Shown: one piece after another, positions 41,358 to 48,237 of the stretch | Numbering within the stretch: position 1 is the first letter of the stretch | Layout: the number at the start of each line of letters is the position of its first letter | NCBI RefSeq assembly: GCF_001816165.1 | Contig: NZ_MDZC01000054.1 | Coordinates: forward strand, 1 to 48,237 | Source: Hymenobacter glacialis | Lineage (GTDB): Bacteria > Bacteroidota > Bacteroidia > Cytophagales > Hymenobacteraceae | Direction: 5' to 3' | DNA: 48,237 nt | Program-made: the position numbers and the translations under genes | Notes under the pieces: model-generated | Seen by the model: the letters and a program-made list of their open reading frames with translations, nothing else | Database searches by the model: none | What the model was told of the DNA's origin: nothing

Positions 41358-41366
41358 TTTTTGTAT

Positions 41367-42170
41367 ATGGAATTACCGTCGCTCCCTGCTCTCCCGCTCA
41401 CCGTGACCGACCAGATGGGCCGGCGGGTAGCGGTGCCGTTCCCACCGCAACGCATCGTGTCGCTGGTGCCTTCCCAAACGGAATTGCTGTTTGATTTGGG
41501 CCTGGGCGCGCGGGTGGTGGGCGTAACTAAATTCTGCATTCATCCGGCCGAGGCCCGCACCAGCGCCGTGGTAATTGGCGGCACCAAGAACTTTGATTTC
41601 GAGAAAATTGCCGAGCTCAAGCCCGACCTGATAATTGGCAACAAAGAGGAAAACTACCAGGCCGGCATTGAGCAGCTGGCGGCCACGTATCCGGTGTGGC
41701 TGAGCGACATCAGCACCTTGCCCGAGGCGCTGGACATGATACGCCGCGTGGGCTTCATTGCCGGTGCCAAGGAGGGCGGCGAAGCACTGGCAGCAGAGAT
41801 TAACGCTTCGTTTGCCGCGCTGGCTGCCCCGGCTGTCGAGGTCGTGCCGGTGGCATATTTCATCTGGAAAAAGCCGTACATGGTAGCTGCCAGCGGCACT
41901 TTTATTGATGACATGCTGCACCGGGCTGGGCTCAGCAACTCATTTTCCGCCTTGCAGCGCTACCCGGAAGTAACGGCCGAGCAGTTGGCCGCCGCCGCTC
42001 CCCAGCGCATCTTTCTATCTTCTGAGCCCTACCCATTTGGCGACAAGCACGTGGCCGAGTTCCAGGAAATGTGCCCCGGCGCCACGGTTGAGATTGTCGA
42101 TGGCGAGCTATTCAGTTGGTATGGTAGCCGGCTGCGTCAATCCGCGGCTTACTTCAGTCGGCTGCGGTAG
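41367..42170 (+). CDS. BtuF-like helical-backbone metal/cobalamin-binding protein without signal peptide
   Basis: A 267-residue protein of the type III periplasmic binding fold: LTVTDQMGRRVAVPFPPQRI, SLVPSQTELLFDLGLGARVV, GVTKFCIHPAEA, GGTKNFDFEKIAELKPDLII in the N-lobe, a long linking helix near PEALDMIRRVGFIAGA, then VAYFIWKKPYMVAASGTFID in the C-lobe. It resembles BtuF and FhuD-type binders. There is no signal peptide or lipobox from the ATG at 41367, and the upstream frame is repeat sequence. No permease or ATPase gene is adjacent. It is therefore either cytoplasmic or a solitary binder; its ligand is unknown. Its stop codon overlaps the end of aroA on the other strand by 17 bases. Confidence 0.85.
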   Translation: MELPSLPALPLTVTDQMGRRVAVPFPPQRIVSLVPSQTELLFDLGLGARVVGVTKFCIHPAEARTSAVVIGGTKNFDFEKIAELKPDLIIGNKEENYQAGIEQLAATYPVWLSDISTLPEALDMIRRVGFIAGAKEGGEALAAEINASFAALAAPAVEVVPVAYFIWKKPYMVAASGTFIDDMLHRAGLSNSFSALQRYPEVTAEQLAAAAPQRIFLSSEPYPFGDKHVAEFQEMCPGATVEIVDGELFSWYGSRLRQSAAYFSRLR

Positions 42171-43397
42171 CGGTGAAGCCGCTTCTTGCGAGCTCCTTCC
42201 AGAACTGCGGGTAGGACTTTTTCACCACCGTGGACGACTCTATGCTGAGTGGCCCGCACATGGCAAGCGGCGCAAACGCCATGGCCATGCGGTGGTCGTG
42301 GTAAGTTGCTACCGACTGGCCGTTGACGGCAAACCCATTCGATTCGGCCCGGAAACGTCCTTCGGCAACCTCCTGTAAGCCGCCGCCGAATTTGGCCAAC
42401 TCCATTTGCAGCGCGGCAATGCGGTCGGTTTCCTTGATGCGCAGGCTTTCAAGGCCCGTCATGTCTACCGGAATACCGCGCGCGGCGGCCACTACGGCCA
42501 CGGTCTGCGCCAGGTCCGGGCAATCGGTGAAATCAAACGCGAGAGGCTGCGATTGGGAAGCCGCGGCGTGCTGCCGCAGATGCACGGCATCCGGCAGGAA
42601 AGTGGTTTCTACTCCGAAATGCGCCATCATGGCCACAATGGCCTGGTCGCCCTGCAGCGAGGTTTGGCGCAGGCCCGGCAGGGTAATTTCCGAGCCGGCC
42701 GGCGCTAGCGCTACCAACGAGTACCAGTAGCTGGCCGCCGACCAATCCGACTCCACCGTGTAGTCGGTGGGCTGGTACGCGCCGGGCTGCACCAGCAGCG
42801 TGTTGCCCTGGGTGGTGCAGGCGGCGCCGAATAGCTGCATGAGGGCCACGGTCATGTTGATGTAGGGCCGCGAACCCACGTGGCCCGTGAGCTGTAGGCG
42901 CAGGCCGCCGGGCAGGCGCGGCCCCACCATGAGCAGCGCCGAAATGTACTGGCTGCTGATGTCGCCCCGCACGGCCAGCGCCGTGGGCTCCACCGTGGCG
43001 GGGGCGGCCGTGAAACCCGCCAGCTCCAGCGGCGGGTAGCCGTCGTTGTTCAGGTAGCTGATGCGGGCCCCGGCCTGGCGCAAGGCCTCCACGAGCACGG
43101 CAATGGGGCGCTCCTGCATGCGGGGCGTGCCCGTGAGCTGCCCGCGCCAGTCGGTGACGGTGAGGTAGGCCGTGAGAAAGCGCATGACGGTGCCGGCGTC
43201 CTCGGCGTCGAGCACGCTGGTGCCGGGCGCGGCGGCCAGCAGGCGCCGCATGAGTTGGGTGTCGTGGGCGTCGGAGAGGTTGCGCAGGGTGCCGCCACCG
43301 GCCAGGGCTTGCAGGATGAGGGCGCGGTTGCTTCGCTTTTGGAAGCCGGGAGTTGGGCAGTGCCACGAAGCGGACCGCCTGGCCAGGATAGGTGCAT
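42154..43397 (-). CDS. aroA: 3-phosphoshikimate 1-carboxyvinyltransferase (EPSP synthase), apparent frameshift near start
   Basis: EPSP synthase, the shikimate-pathway enzyme that joins PEP to shikimate-3-phosphate. From ATG 43397 the frame reads MHLSWPGGPLRGTAQLPASK with the catalytic Lys motif ASKSE, then derails. The adjacent frame continues as SNRALILQALAGGGTLRNLS and DAHDTQLMRRLLAAAPG, on to the stop at 42154-42156. One A is missing (minus strand GAAGCAAC where GAAAGCAAC is needed; 43332-43333). Later motifs are intact: GTVMRFLTAY, RGDISSQYISALLM, WSAASYW, ESLRIKETDRIAALQMEL and TYHDHRMAMAF. The fully open part starts at 43251. aroB lies upstream with a heptad-repeat element in the gap. 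Confidence 0.88.
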
Positions 43398-43402
43398 TAA
43401 CG

Positions 43403-43490
43403 AGTAGTTGTCAGTTGGTAGTTGTTCGTTGCCCGTTGTCCGTTGCTAGTTGAATTACCTAACAACGGACAACCAGCAACCGACAACTAC
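43403..43490. repeat. Heptad-unit inverted element between aroB and aroA
   Basis: Seven 7-base units in a row from 43406 (AGTTGTC, AGTTGGT, AGTTGTT, CGTTGCC, CGTTGTC, CGTTGCT, AGTTGAA), then a matching inverted set (CAACGGA, CAACCAG, CAACCGA, CAACTAC) to 43490. Pairing of the arms is imperfect. The element overlaps the aroB stop codon and ends six bases before the aroA ATG. Confidence 0.88.
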
Positions 43491-44527
43491 AACCGGTGGT
43501 AATAAGTCAGCGACTCGGCGATTTCGGCCACCGTCACCGGCTGGTCGAATACCCCGTTGCCAATGCCCTGCAGCAGCGTGCAGTTGATGGTAGCGCCGGA
43601 GTTTTTCTTGTCCTGCAGGGCCAGCTCGGCGATGGCGGCGGCTTCCAGACTCAGGAAATTCAGCTTGTCAAACACCGAAAACACGAACGTCTCAATCTTA
43701 TCCAGCTCGTCCTCGCTCAGCAGGCCGCGCTGCACGGAAAGCCAGCTCTCGCACACCAGCCCGGCCGCAATGGCCTCGCCGTGCAGGGCCTCGCGGCCGG
43801 GCTGAATGAGCAGGAAGCTCTCCAGGGCGTGGCCCACGGTATGGCCGAAGTTGAGCAGCTTGCGCGGGCCGCTTTCCAGCGGGTCCTGGGCCACGATGCG
43901 CTGCTTGAGCGCCACCGATTCGCGGATGATGCCCGTCCAGTCGTCGGTGAGCCAGCCCAGGCGGCGGTGTTCGTCAAAGGCGGCGGCATCGGCAATGAGC
44001 CAGTGCTTAAGCACTTCGGCATAGCCGGATTTCACCTGGCGCGGGTCGAGGGTTTGCAGGAATAGCGGCTCGATGAACACGGCGGCCGGCGCCTGAAAAA
44101 CACCCAGCTGGTTCTTATAGCCCTGAAAATCGACGCCGGTTTTGCCGCCCACACTGGCGTCTACCTGCGCCAGCAGCGTGGTGGGCACTTGCATAAAGCG
44201 AATACCCCGCTTGTAGAGCGCCGCCGCAAACCCGCCCAAGTCCGTGACCACGCCGCCGCCCAGGTTCACCAGCACGGCGTGGCGGTCGGCCCGCTGCTCG
44301 GTGAGAGTGTTCCACACGGTGGTGCAGCTTTCCAGGGTTTTGTATTCCTCTCCGGCCGGAATCTCGATGAGGCAATAATTGACAGGCAGGTGCTTTTCGA
44401 GCAGCGGCAAACACAGGCGCGACGTATTGCTGTCGGCCAGCACAAACACCCGCGTCACGGCCGGGCGGTACAGCAATTCGGCCAGGGCCGGCAGGGCTTC
44501 GGGCCCAATCAGAACAGAACTATCCAT
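43487..44527 (-). CDS. aroB: 3-dehydroquinate synthase
   Basis: A 346-residue NAD- and zinc-dependent enzyme that cyclises DAHP to 3-dehydroquinate, the second shikimate-pathway step. Motifs: IPAGEEYKTLESCTTVWNTL, VNLGGGVVTDLGGFAAALYK (dinucleotide binding), MQVPTTLLAQVDASVGGKTG, SGYAEVLKHWLIAD (zinc Glu) and KLLNFGHTVGHALES (zinc His pair). The length is normal and the frame intact. The ATG at 44527 (MDSSVLIGPEALPAL) is preferred over the open frame to 44638, because a CTTTTG-CGCC-ATG promoter arrangement lies directly before it. aroA follows on the same strand. Confidence 0.95.
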   Translation of the reverse strand: MDSSVLIGPEALPALAELLYRPAVTRVFVLADSNTSRLCLPLLEKHLPVNYCLIEIPAGEEYKTLESCTTVWNTLTEQRADRHAVLVNLGGGVVTDLGGFAAALYKRGIRFMQVPTTLLAQVDASVGGKTGVDFQGYKNQLGVFQAPAAVFIEPLFLQTLDPRQVKSGYAEVLKHWLIADAAAFDEHRRLGWLTDDWTGIIRESVALKQRIVAQDPLESGPRKLLNFGHTVGHALESFLLIQPGREALHGEAIAAGLVCESWLSVQRGLLSEDELDKIETFVFSVFDKLNFLSLEAAAIAELALQDKKNSGATINCTLLQGIGNGVFDQPVTVAEIAESLTYYHRL

Positions 44528-44531
44528 GGCG

Positions 44532-44539
44532 CAAAAGTC
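44532..44539 (-). promoter_or_regulatory. Candidate -7 element abutting aroB
   Basis: On the minus strand GACTTTTG (one mismatch to TAnnTTTG), then CGCC and the ATG at 44527. Same arrangement as at 3249-3260. Confidence 0.4.
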
Positions 44540-44703
44540 AGGATAAATTTTTCGGCTACCTGCTCCGCGCTGGTGCAACCTTCCGGAGGTGGAGGCGGTC
44601 AACAAAATACCTGGCCGCAAAAACCGTTCTTTCGGCAACGCTACGCCAGTTGCTGGCTTTCCTGCGCCTGCTTTCCTTCAGCGTTTTCCCTCCCCACCTT
44701 GGC

Positions 44704-45120
44704 ATGAGCAATTTTCTTCGCAGCATCTTTCTGTTAGTAGTATTTGCCTGCGTTTTCAGCAGCTGCAAAAAGGATACGGGCGCCGTTCTCAATGAAAACG
44801 GTGAAACTGCCAGGCTAGTGGGCACCTGGCAACTCACGCAGCGTGAGTGCCTGTGCCCCAGAACCGTGCCCAATGAACTGGTAAAATTCACCGACACCGG
44901 CTTCATCTTCCTTACCGATGGGCAGCCAAGCGCCTACGGTACATACAGCGTCACCCCTGCCGGCGTGGCGCCCGGCGGGCCGGTGCTGCAGCTCACCTAC
45001 GCGACTGGTTCTTCAACCCTACAGAAAGCCGAAATCACTACCCTAACTGGCAGCAGCCTGGTGCTGGATTTTGGCATTGCCTTCGATGCGCCCCGCGATA
45101 CCTACAAACGGCTGCAGTAA
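44704..45120 (+). CDS. Small lipoprotein, lipocalin-like
   Basis: A 138-residue lipoprotein with signal MSNFLRSIFLLVVFACVFSS and lipobox ending in Cys (FSSCKKD). The body follows the small Bacteroidota lipocalin-like layout: ARLVGTWQLTQRECLCPRTV, NELVKFTDTGFIFLTDGQPS, YGTYSVTPAGVAPGGPVLQL, and a final strand near DAPRDTYKRLQ. Function unknown. The ATG at 44704 begins the signal peptide; the frame is open to 44650. It is the first of two consecutive lipoprotein genes on the plus strand between aro genes on the minus strand. Confidence 0.78.
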   Translation: MSNFLRSIFLLVVFACVFSSCKKDTGAVLNENGETARLVGTWQLTQRECLCPRTVPNELVKFTDTGFIFLTDGQPSAYGTYSVTPAGVAPGGPVLQLTYATGSSTLQKAEITTLTGSSLVLDFGIAFDAPRDTYKRLQ

Positions 45121-45217
45121 GGGCGCCTTCCCTTGCCCGTACCGGGGAACCAGAGGCGCAACCGCCGTTATATTCGGCCCACGCAACGCCACTGCATCAC
45201 CACTTATACCTCCCCTC

Positions 45218-45694
45218 GTGCGCCTCTATCTACTTGTTGCAGCAACAGTTGTCAGTGCGCTGGCTGGCTGCAATGCTACCCGCGACCCCAAGCCAGCCAC
45301 CATCTCCGATGCCGATGTGCTGATGAAGGCCACCGGCTACTGGGAATGGGAAAGCAGCACCACCAGGGGAGCCCGGCTCACGCCCGCCAGCGTGGGTTTT
45401 AGCCGGCAGCTGGTGTTTAAAAGCGACGGCAAGGTGCACATCTACCACAACCGCCAGCCCGAGTTGCAGGCCGTGTACCGGCTAAGCCAGGAGGTAGACG
45501 CCTGTCAGCCGCCACAGCCGCAGCCCGTGGCAGTGCCCATGGTCCGGTACACAGCCGAAGCCCAATTCCCGAACAGCGACCTGCGCAGGTACGGCATTGC
45601 CCTCGCGGCCGCCGATACTACGCTGTACGTGGACGGGGTGGGCCTGTGCACCGACACCGGCGCGGCCGAGCGGTACCGCTGGCGCAGCAAGTAG
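45218..45694 (+). CDS. Small lipoprotein of unknown function
   Basis: A 158-residue lipoprotein starting with GTG at 45218 (MRLYLLVAATVVSALAGC, lipobox near ALAGC). The body starts DADVLMKATGYWEWESSTTR, continues LVFKSDGKVHIYHNRQPELQ, and includes CQPPQPQPVAVPMVRY. It again resembles the small lipocalin-like group (W near the start, a DGK turn), but I cannot assign a function. A TATATTCG element (about 45168-45175) could be its -7 promoter box. The frame is open further upstream to 45071, overlapping the preceding gene, but only the GTG gives a signal peptide. Confidence 0.7.
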   Translation: MRLYLLVAATVVSALAGCNATRDPKPATISDADVLMKATGYWEWESSTTRGARLTPASVGFSRQLVFKSDGKVHIYHNRQPELQAVYRLSQEVDACQPPQPQPVAVPMVRYTAEAQFPNSDLRRYGIALAAADTTLYVDGVGLCTDTGAAERYRWRSK

Positions 45695-45698
45695 GGCC

Positions 45699-46826
45699 TT
45701 ACAACCCCGGGCCCATGTGCGTGACGCCGTCTACTTGGGGCCGGCCGTTCAGCACTTCGGTTTGCTTGCGGATGCTTTCCAGGTGAATGAGCTTGTAAAG
45801 CTCGGCCACAAATTTCTGGTCCACGTTGAGCTTGCCCGCCCACTCGGTGCGGGTATTAAAAATCTCCTGCCAGCGGTCAATTTGCAGGATTTTCACGTTG
45901 TTCTCTTTTTTATATTCGGCCAGCTCTTCTACCAAGGCCATGCGGCGGGCCAGGGCTTCCACAATTTCGCGGTCGGCCTCATCCATCTTCTGGCGCAGCT
46001 CTTCGGCTTTGTTGAGGTACTCGGCGTTGCTGGAGGAGCGGTACCGGTACTGCAGCTGGTCAAGAATTTCGCCGAGGCGCGCGGGCGTCACCTGCTGTTC
46101 GGCATCGCTCAGGGCGCGGTCCGGGTCGGGGTGAGTTTCAATGATAAGACCGTCGTAGTCCAGGTCGAGGGCTTTCTGGGCAATGGGCAGCAGCAGGTCG
46201 CGCCGGCCGCCAATGTGGCTGGGGTCGCAGATGAGCGGGATGTGCGGGAAGCGGGTTTTCAGCTCAATGGGCAAAATCCAGGTGGGCGCGTTGCGGTAGC
46301 GGCTGGGCGCAAACGTGCTGAACCCGCGGTGAATGGCCGCCAAATCCGTAATCCCGGCCCGCTCCATGCGCTCCAGCGCCCCGGCCCACAGGGCCACGTC
46401 GGGGTTCACGGGGTTTTTCACCATCACGGGCACGCCGGTGCCGGCCAGGGCATCGGCCAGCTCCTGCACCGCAAAGGGGTTTACGGTGGTGCGGGCCCCC
46501 ACCCACAGCACGTCGATGCCGTGGCGCAGGGCTTCTTCTACGTGGCGCGGCGTGGCCACCTCAATGGCGGTGGGCAGGCCGGTTTCGGCTTTCACGCGCT
46601 GCAGCCAGGGCAGCGCCACGGCACCCATGCCCTCAAACGAGCCCGGCCGGGTGCGGGGCTTCCAGATGCCCGCCCGGAACAAGTCAATTTTACCCAGCGC
46701 CTTCAGGCCGTGAGCCGTGGCCAGTACCTGCTCCTCGGTTTCGGCCGAACACGGGCCGGCAATGAGCAGGGGCTGGCTCTTTTTGGCCAGCAGCCGGGTA
46801 AAAAACGTATCGGTAACAGGAGCCAT
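45699..46826 (-). CDS. Bifunctional DAHP synthase / chorismate mutase
   Basis: A 375-residue fusion. Residues 1-265 form a DAHP synthase of the KDO8P-synthase-like class: LLIAGPCSAETEEQVLATAH, RAGIWKPRTRPGSFEGMG, EVATPRHVEEALRHGIDVLW, VMVKNPVNPDVALWAGALER, STFAPSRYRNAP and LICDPSHIGGRRDLL. Residues about 280-365 form an AroQ-type chorismate mutase: AEELRQKMDEADREIVEALA, RRMALVEELAEYKKENNVKI. It couples the first shikimate-pathway step to the first step toward Phe/Tyr, as known for Bacteroidota; mutase-bound prephenate or its products probably feed back on the synthase. aroB and aroA lie nearby on the same strand but are separated by two plus-strand lipoprotein genes. Confidence 0.94.
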   Translation of the reverse strand: MAPVTDTFFTRLLAKKSQPLLIAGPCSAETEEQVLATAHGLKALGKIDLFRAGIWKPRTRPGSFEGMGAVALPWLQRVKAETGLPTAIEVATPRHVEEALRHGIDVLWVGARTTVNPFAVQELADALAGTGVPVMVKNPVNPDVALWAGALERMERAGITDLAAIHRGFSTFAPSRYRNAPTWILPIELKTRFPHIPLICDPSHIGGRRDLLLPIAQKALDLDYDGLIIETHPDPDRALSDAEQQVTPARLGEILDQLQYRYRSSSNAEYLNKAEELRQKMDEADREIVEALARRMALVEELAEYKKENNVKILQIDRWQEIFNTRTEWAGKLNVDQKFVAELYKLIHLESIRKQTEVLNGRPQVDGVTHMGPGL

Positions 46827-46916
46827 GGCAATAGCGGACAGTAGGTAAATGCCTTTCCGGCAGCGCCGAAAAGTTGGGCAAACGTAACTCGTTTCCTCGA
46901 AACGTTGTTTACCGAT

Positions 46917-46924
46917 TACCTTCG
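46917..46924 (+). promoter_or_regulatory. Candidate -7 element of the proline dehydrogenase gene
   Basis: TACCTTCG, one mismatch to TAnnTTTG, 46 bases before the ATG at 46971. No well-spaced TTG. It lies downstream of the alternative in-frame start at 46905. Confidence 0.35.
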
Positions 46925-46970
46925 CCCCCTGTTTGCTTCAGGCCCGATTTCCACCTCTCAGCTGCCCCGT

Positions 46971-48170
46971 ATGTCGCCCGTTTCATCTACTCAGGCCCCG
47001 CCAATTTCCTTCGAGGATACCCGCGTCGCCTTCGCCTCCAAGTCCGACGCCGAGTTGCGCAAAGTGTATGCGCTGTTTGCGGCTATGAACAACGGCACCC
47101 TCGTGAAAACCGGCAGCGGGCTGATGAAAGCCGCCCTGAAGTGGAACCTGCCCGGCACGAAATTCCTCATCAAGCACTCCATCTTCGAGCAGTTTTGCGG
47201 CGGTGAAACCATTGCCGAGTGCCGCCCCGTCACCGCCGAGCTGGGCAAGTACAACATCGGCACCATCCTCGACTATTCGGTGGAGGGTGAGGGCAGCGAC
47301 CGCAGCTACGACCACACCCGCGACGAAATCCTGGCCACCATCGACGAAGCCCACCGCTCCAAGCACATTCCGTTTTCGGTGTTCAAGGTAACGGGCGTGG
47401 CCAACGTGGCCATTCTCGAAAAAATTCAGGCCGGCACGCTCCTCACCCCCGCCGAGGAAGCCTCCCACGCCCGCGCCGTGGCCCGCGTGGAGGCCCTGTG
47501 CGCCCGTGCCCACCAACACGGCGTGCGCCTGTTCGTGGATGCCGAGGAAAGCTGGTTTCAGCACACCATCGACCAGCTGGCCTACGACATGATGGCCAAG
47601 TACAACCGCGAGAAGGCCATTGTCTGGAACACTTACCAGCTCTACCGCCACGACCGGCTGGATGCCCTGAAAGCAGCTCATGACACCGCCGCCGAAGCCG
47701 GCTACTACATTGGCATGAAGCTGGTGCGCGGTGCCTACATGGAAAAAGAAGCCCGCGTGGCCAAGCAGCGCGGTTACGAAAACCCCATCAACCCCACCAA
47801 GCAGGCCACCGACGACCTCTACGACGAGTCGCTGCGCTACTGCATGGAGCACGTAGACCGCATTAGCATTTGCGCCGGTACCCACAACGAAGCCAGCTCC
47901 CTGCTCCTCACGCAGCTTATGCAGCAGGCCGGCCTGGCCCCCGGCGCCCCCCGCGTTTGGTTTGCCCAGCTCTACGGCATGAGCGACAACCTGACCTACA
48001 ACTTGGCCAACGCCGGCTACAACACCGCCAAGTACCTGCCCTACGGCCCCGTGGCCGCCGTGATGCCTTATCTGTTGCGCCGGGCCGATGAGAATACGGC
48101 CATCGCCGGCCAGAGCAGCCGCGAATTCCTGCTGATTCAAAAAGAAATTCGCCGCCGGCAGGGCCGTTAG
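46971..48170 (+). CDS. Proline dehydrogenase (monofunctional)
   Basis: A 399-residue FAD-dependent proline dehydrogenase that oxidises proline to pyrroline-5-carboxylate. TIM-barrel motifs: YNIGTILDYSVEGEGSDRSY, SVFKVTGVANVAIL, HQHGVRLFVDAEESWFQHTI, YYIGMKLVRGAYMEKEARVA (substrate-binding Arg), ICAGTHNEASSLLL, WFAQLYGMSDNLTY, and the late RRADENTAIAGQSSREFLLI with the Arg pair that grips the proline carboxylate. There is no PutA dehydrogenase half, as usual in Bacteroidota. The ATG at 46971 (MSPVSSTQAPPISFEDTRVA) is preferred over TTG at 46905. A terminator follows within 20 bases of the stop. Confidence 0.93.
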   Translation: MSPVSSTQAPPISFEDTRVAFASKSDAELRKVYALFAAMNNGTLVKTGSGLMKAALKWNLPGTKFLIKHSIFEQFCGGETIAECRPVTAELGKYNIGTILDYSVEGEGSDRSYDHTRDEILATIDEAHRSKHIPFSVFKVTGVANVAILEKIQAGTLLTPAEEASHARAVARVEALCARAHQHGVRLFVDAEESWFQHTIDQLAYDMMAKYNREKAIVWNTYQLYRHDRLDALKAAHDTAAEAGYYIGMKLVRGAYMEKEARVAKQRGYENPINPTKQATDDLYDESLRYCMEHVDRISICAGTHNEASSLLLTQLMQQAGLAPGAPRVWFAQLYGMSDNLTYNLANAGYNTAKYLPYGPVAAVMPYLLRRADENTAIAGQSSREFLLIQKEIRRRQGR

Positions 48171-48181
48171 GTTCTTCAAAA

Positions 48182-48237
48182 TAAAAAGGCCCAACGCGCG
48201 CGCACGGCTGCGGTCGGGCCTTGTTTGGGCCCTTTTA
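48182..48237 (+). terminator. Terminator after proline dehydrogenase
   Basis: AAAAAGGCCC can pair with GGGCCTT at 48216-48222 or with TTGGGCCCTTTTT at the window end; the two overlap. T-run at the extreme 3' edge. The structure may extend past the window. Confidence 0.7.

Noticed and set aside
43403..43490. Heptad arrays as a CRISPR array
   Set aside because: Units are seven bases, degenerate and without spacers; no cas genes in the window.

Overview
The window looks like a chromosomal segment of a GC-rich member of the Bacteroidota, most like Hymenobacter or a close relative (inference from content, not from a search). The signs are: several sites of the Bacteroidota housekeeping promoter type (TAnnTTTG around -7, sometimes with TTG/TTTG 18-22 bases upstream), almost no Shine-Dalgarno sequences, a TonB-dependent receptor with an N-terminal carboxypeptidase-regulatory-like domain, a WbqC protein, a DAHP synthase/chorismate mutase fusion, and many secreted or lipoprotein hydrolases. 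No phage, transposase, plasmid or CRISPR signature is visible. It is core-like chromosome with an unusually rich set of small palindromic repeats.

Layout. 1-4.3 kb: acyl-CoA-binding protein, secreted amidohydrolase, phospholipase C/S1-P1-like secreted zinc enzyme, lipoprotein cyclophilin, then a structured 300-base intergenic region. 4.3-8.6 kb: two tandem paralogous M13 zinc metallopeptidases. 8.8-10.6 kb: exonuclease VII xseA (frame broken near its 3' end) and xseB. 10.8-12.1 kb: a histidine kinase and a receiver-only response regulator. 12.2-15.4 kb: TonB-dependent receptor and an alkyltransferase-like (ATL) protein. 15.5-21.7 kb: a complete RND efflux operon (adaptor, pump, TolC) with large composite repeats in both gene gaps. 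21.7-25.9 kb: second phospholipase C-like protein, GH43 hydrolase, unknown helical protein, MBL-fold hydrolase. 25.9-30.9 kb: two tRNA-Ser, YihY, thioesterase (frame broken), MltG, Sua5/YciO, lipid A-type acyltransferase. 30.9-38.3 kb: unknown secreted protein, WbqC, ClpC, oligopeptidase B, lipocalin-like lipoprotein. 38.5-42.2 kb: acyl-CoA carboxylase carboxyltransferase, M42 aminopeptidase, BtuF-like protein. 42.2-46.8 kb: aroA (frame broken), aroB, two small lipoproteins, DAHP synthase/chorismate mutase. 47-48.2 kb: proline dehydrogenase.

Three things stand out. (1) Four genes are each out of frame by what looks like one missing base (about 1974, 10,005, 27,515 and 43,332). In every case the missing protein end reads through in a neighbouring frame. 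This is more likely undercalled bases in the assembly than four independent pseudogenes, but it needs raw reads. (2) At least three unrelated families of palindromic elements occupy gene gaps: a GTCATsCTGAGC family (four copies), a composite CTCCCCTCCTT family whose inner hairpins keep pairing while changing sequence (two full, one half), and hairpins built from 7-base tandem units (three copies, each with a different unit). Many end within 30 bases of a start codon. (3) Several strong promoters end only 3-5 bases before the ATG, which suggests leaderless mRNAs.

Genes that plausibly act together: the RND tripartite pump; aroB, aroA and DAHP synthase/chorismate mutase in aromatic amino acid synthesis; xseA/xseB; the kinase/receiver pair; and the acyltransferase with its overlapping secreted-protein partner.
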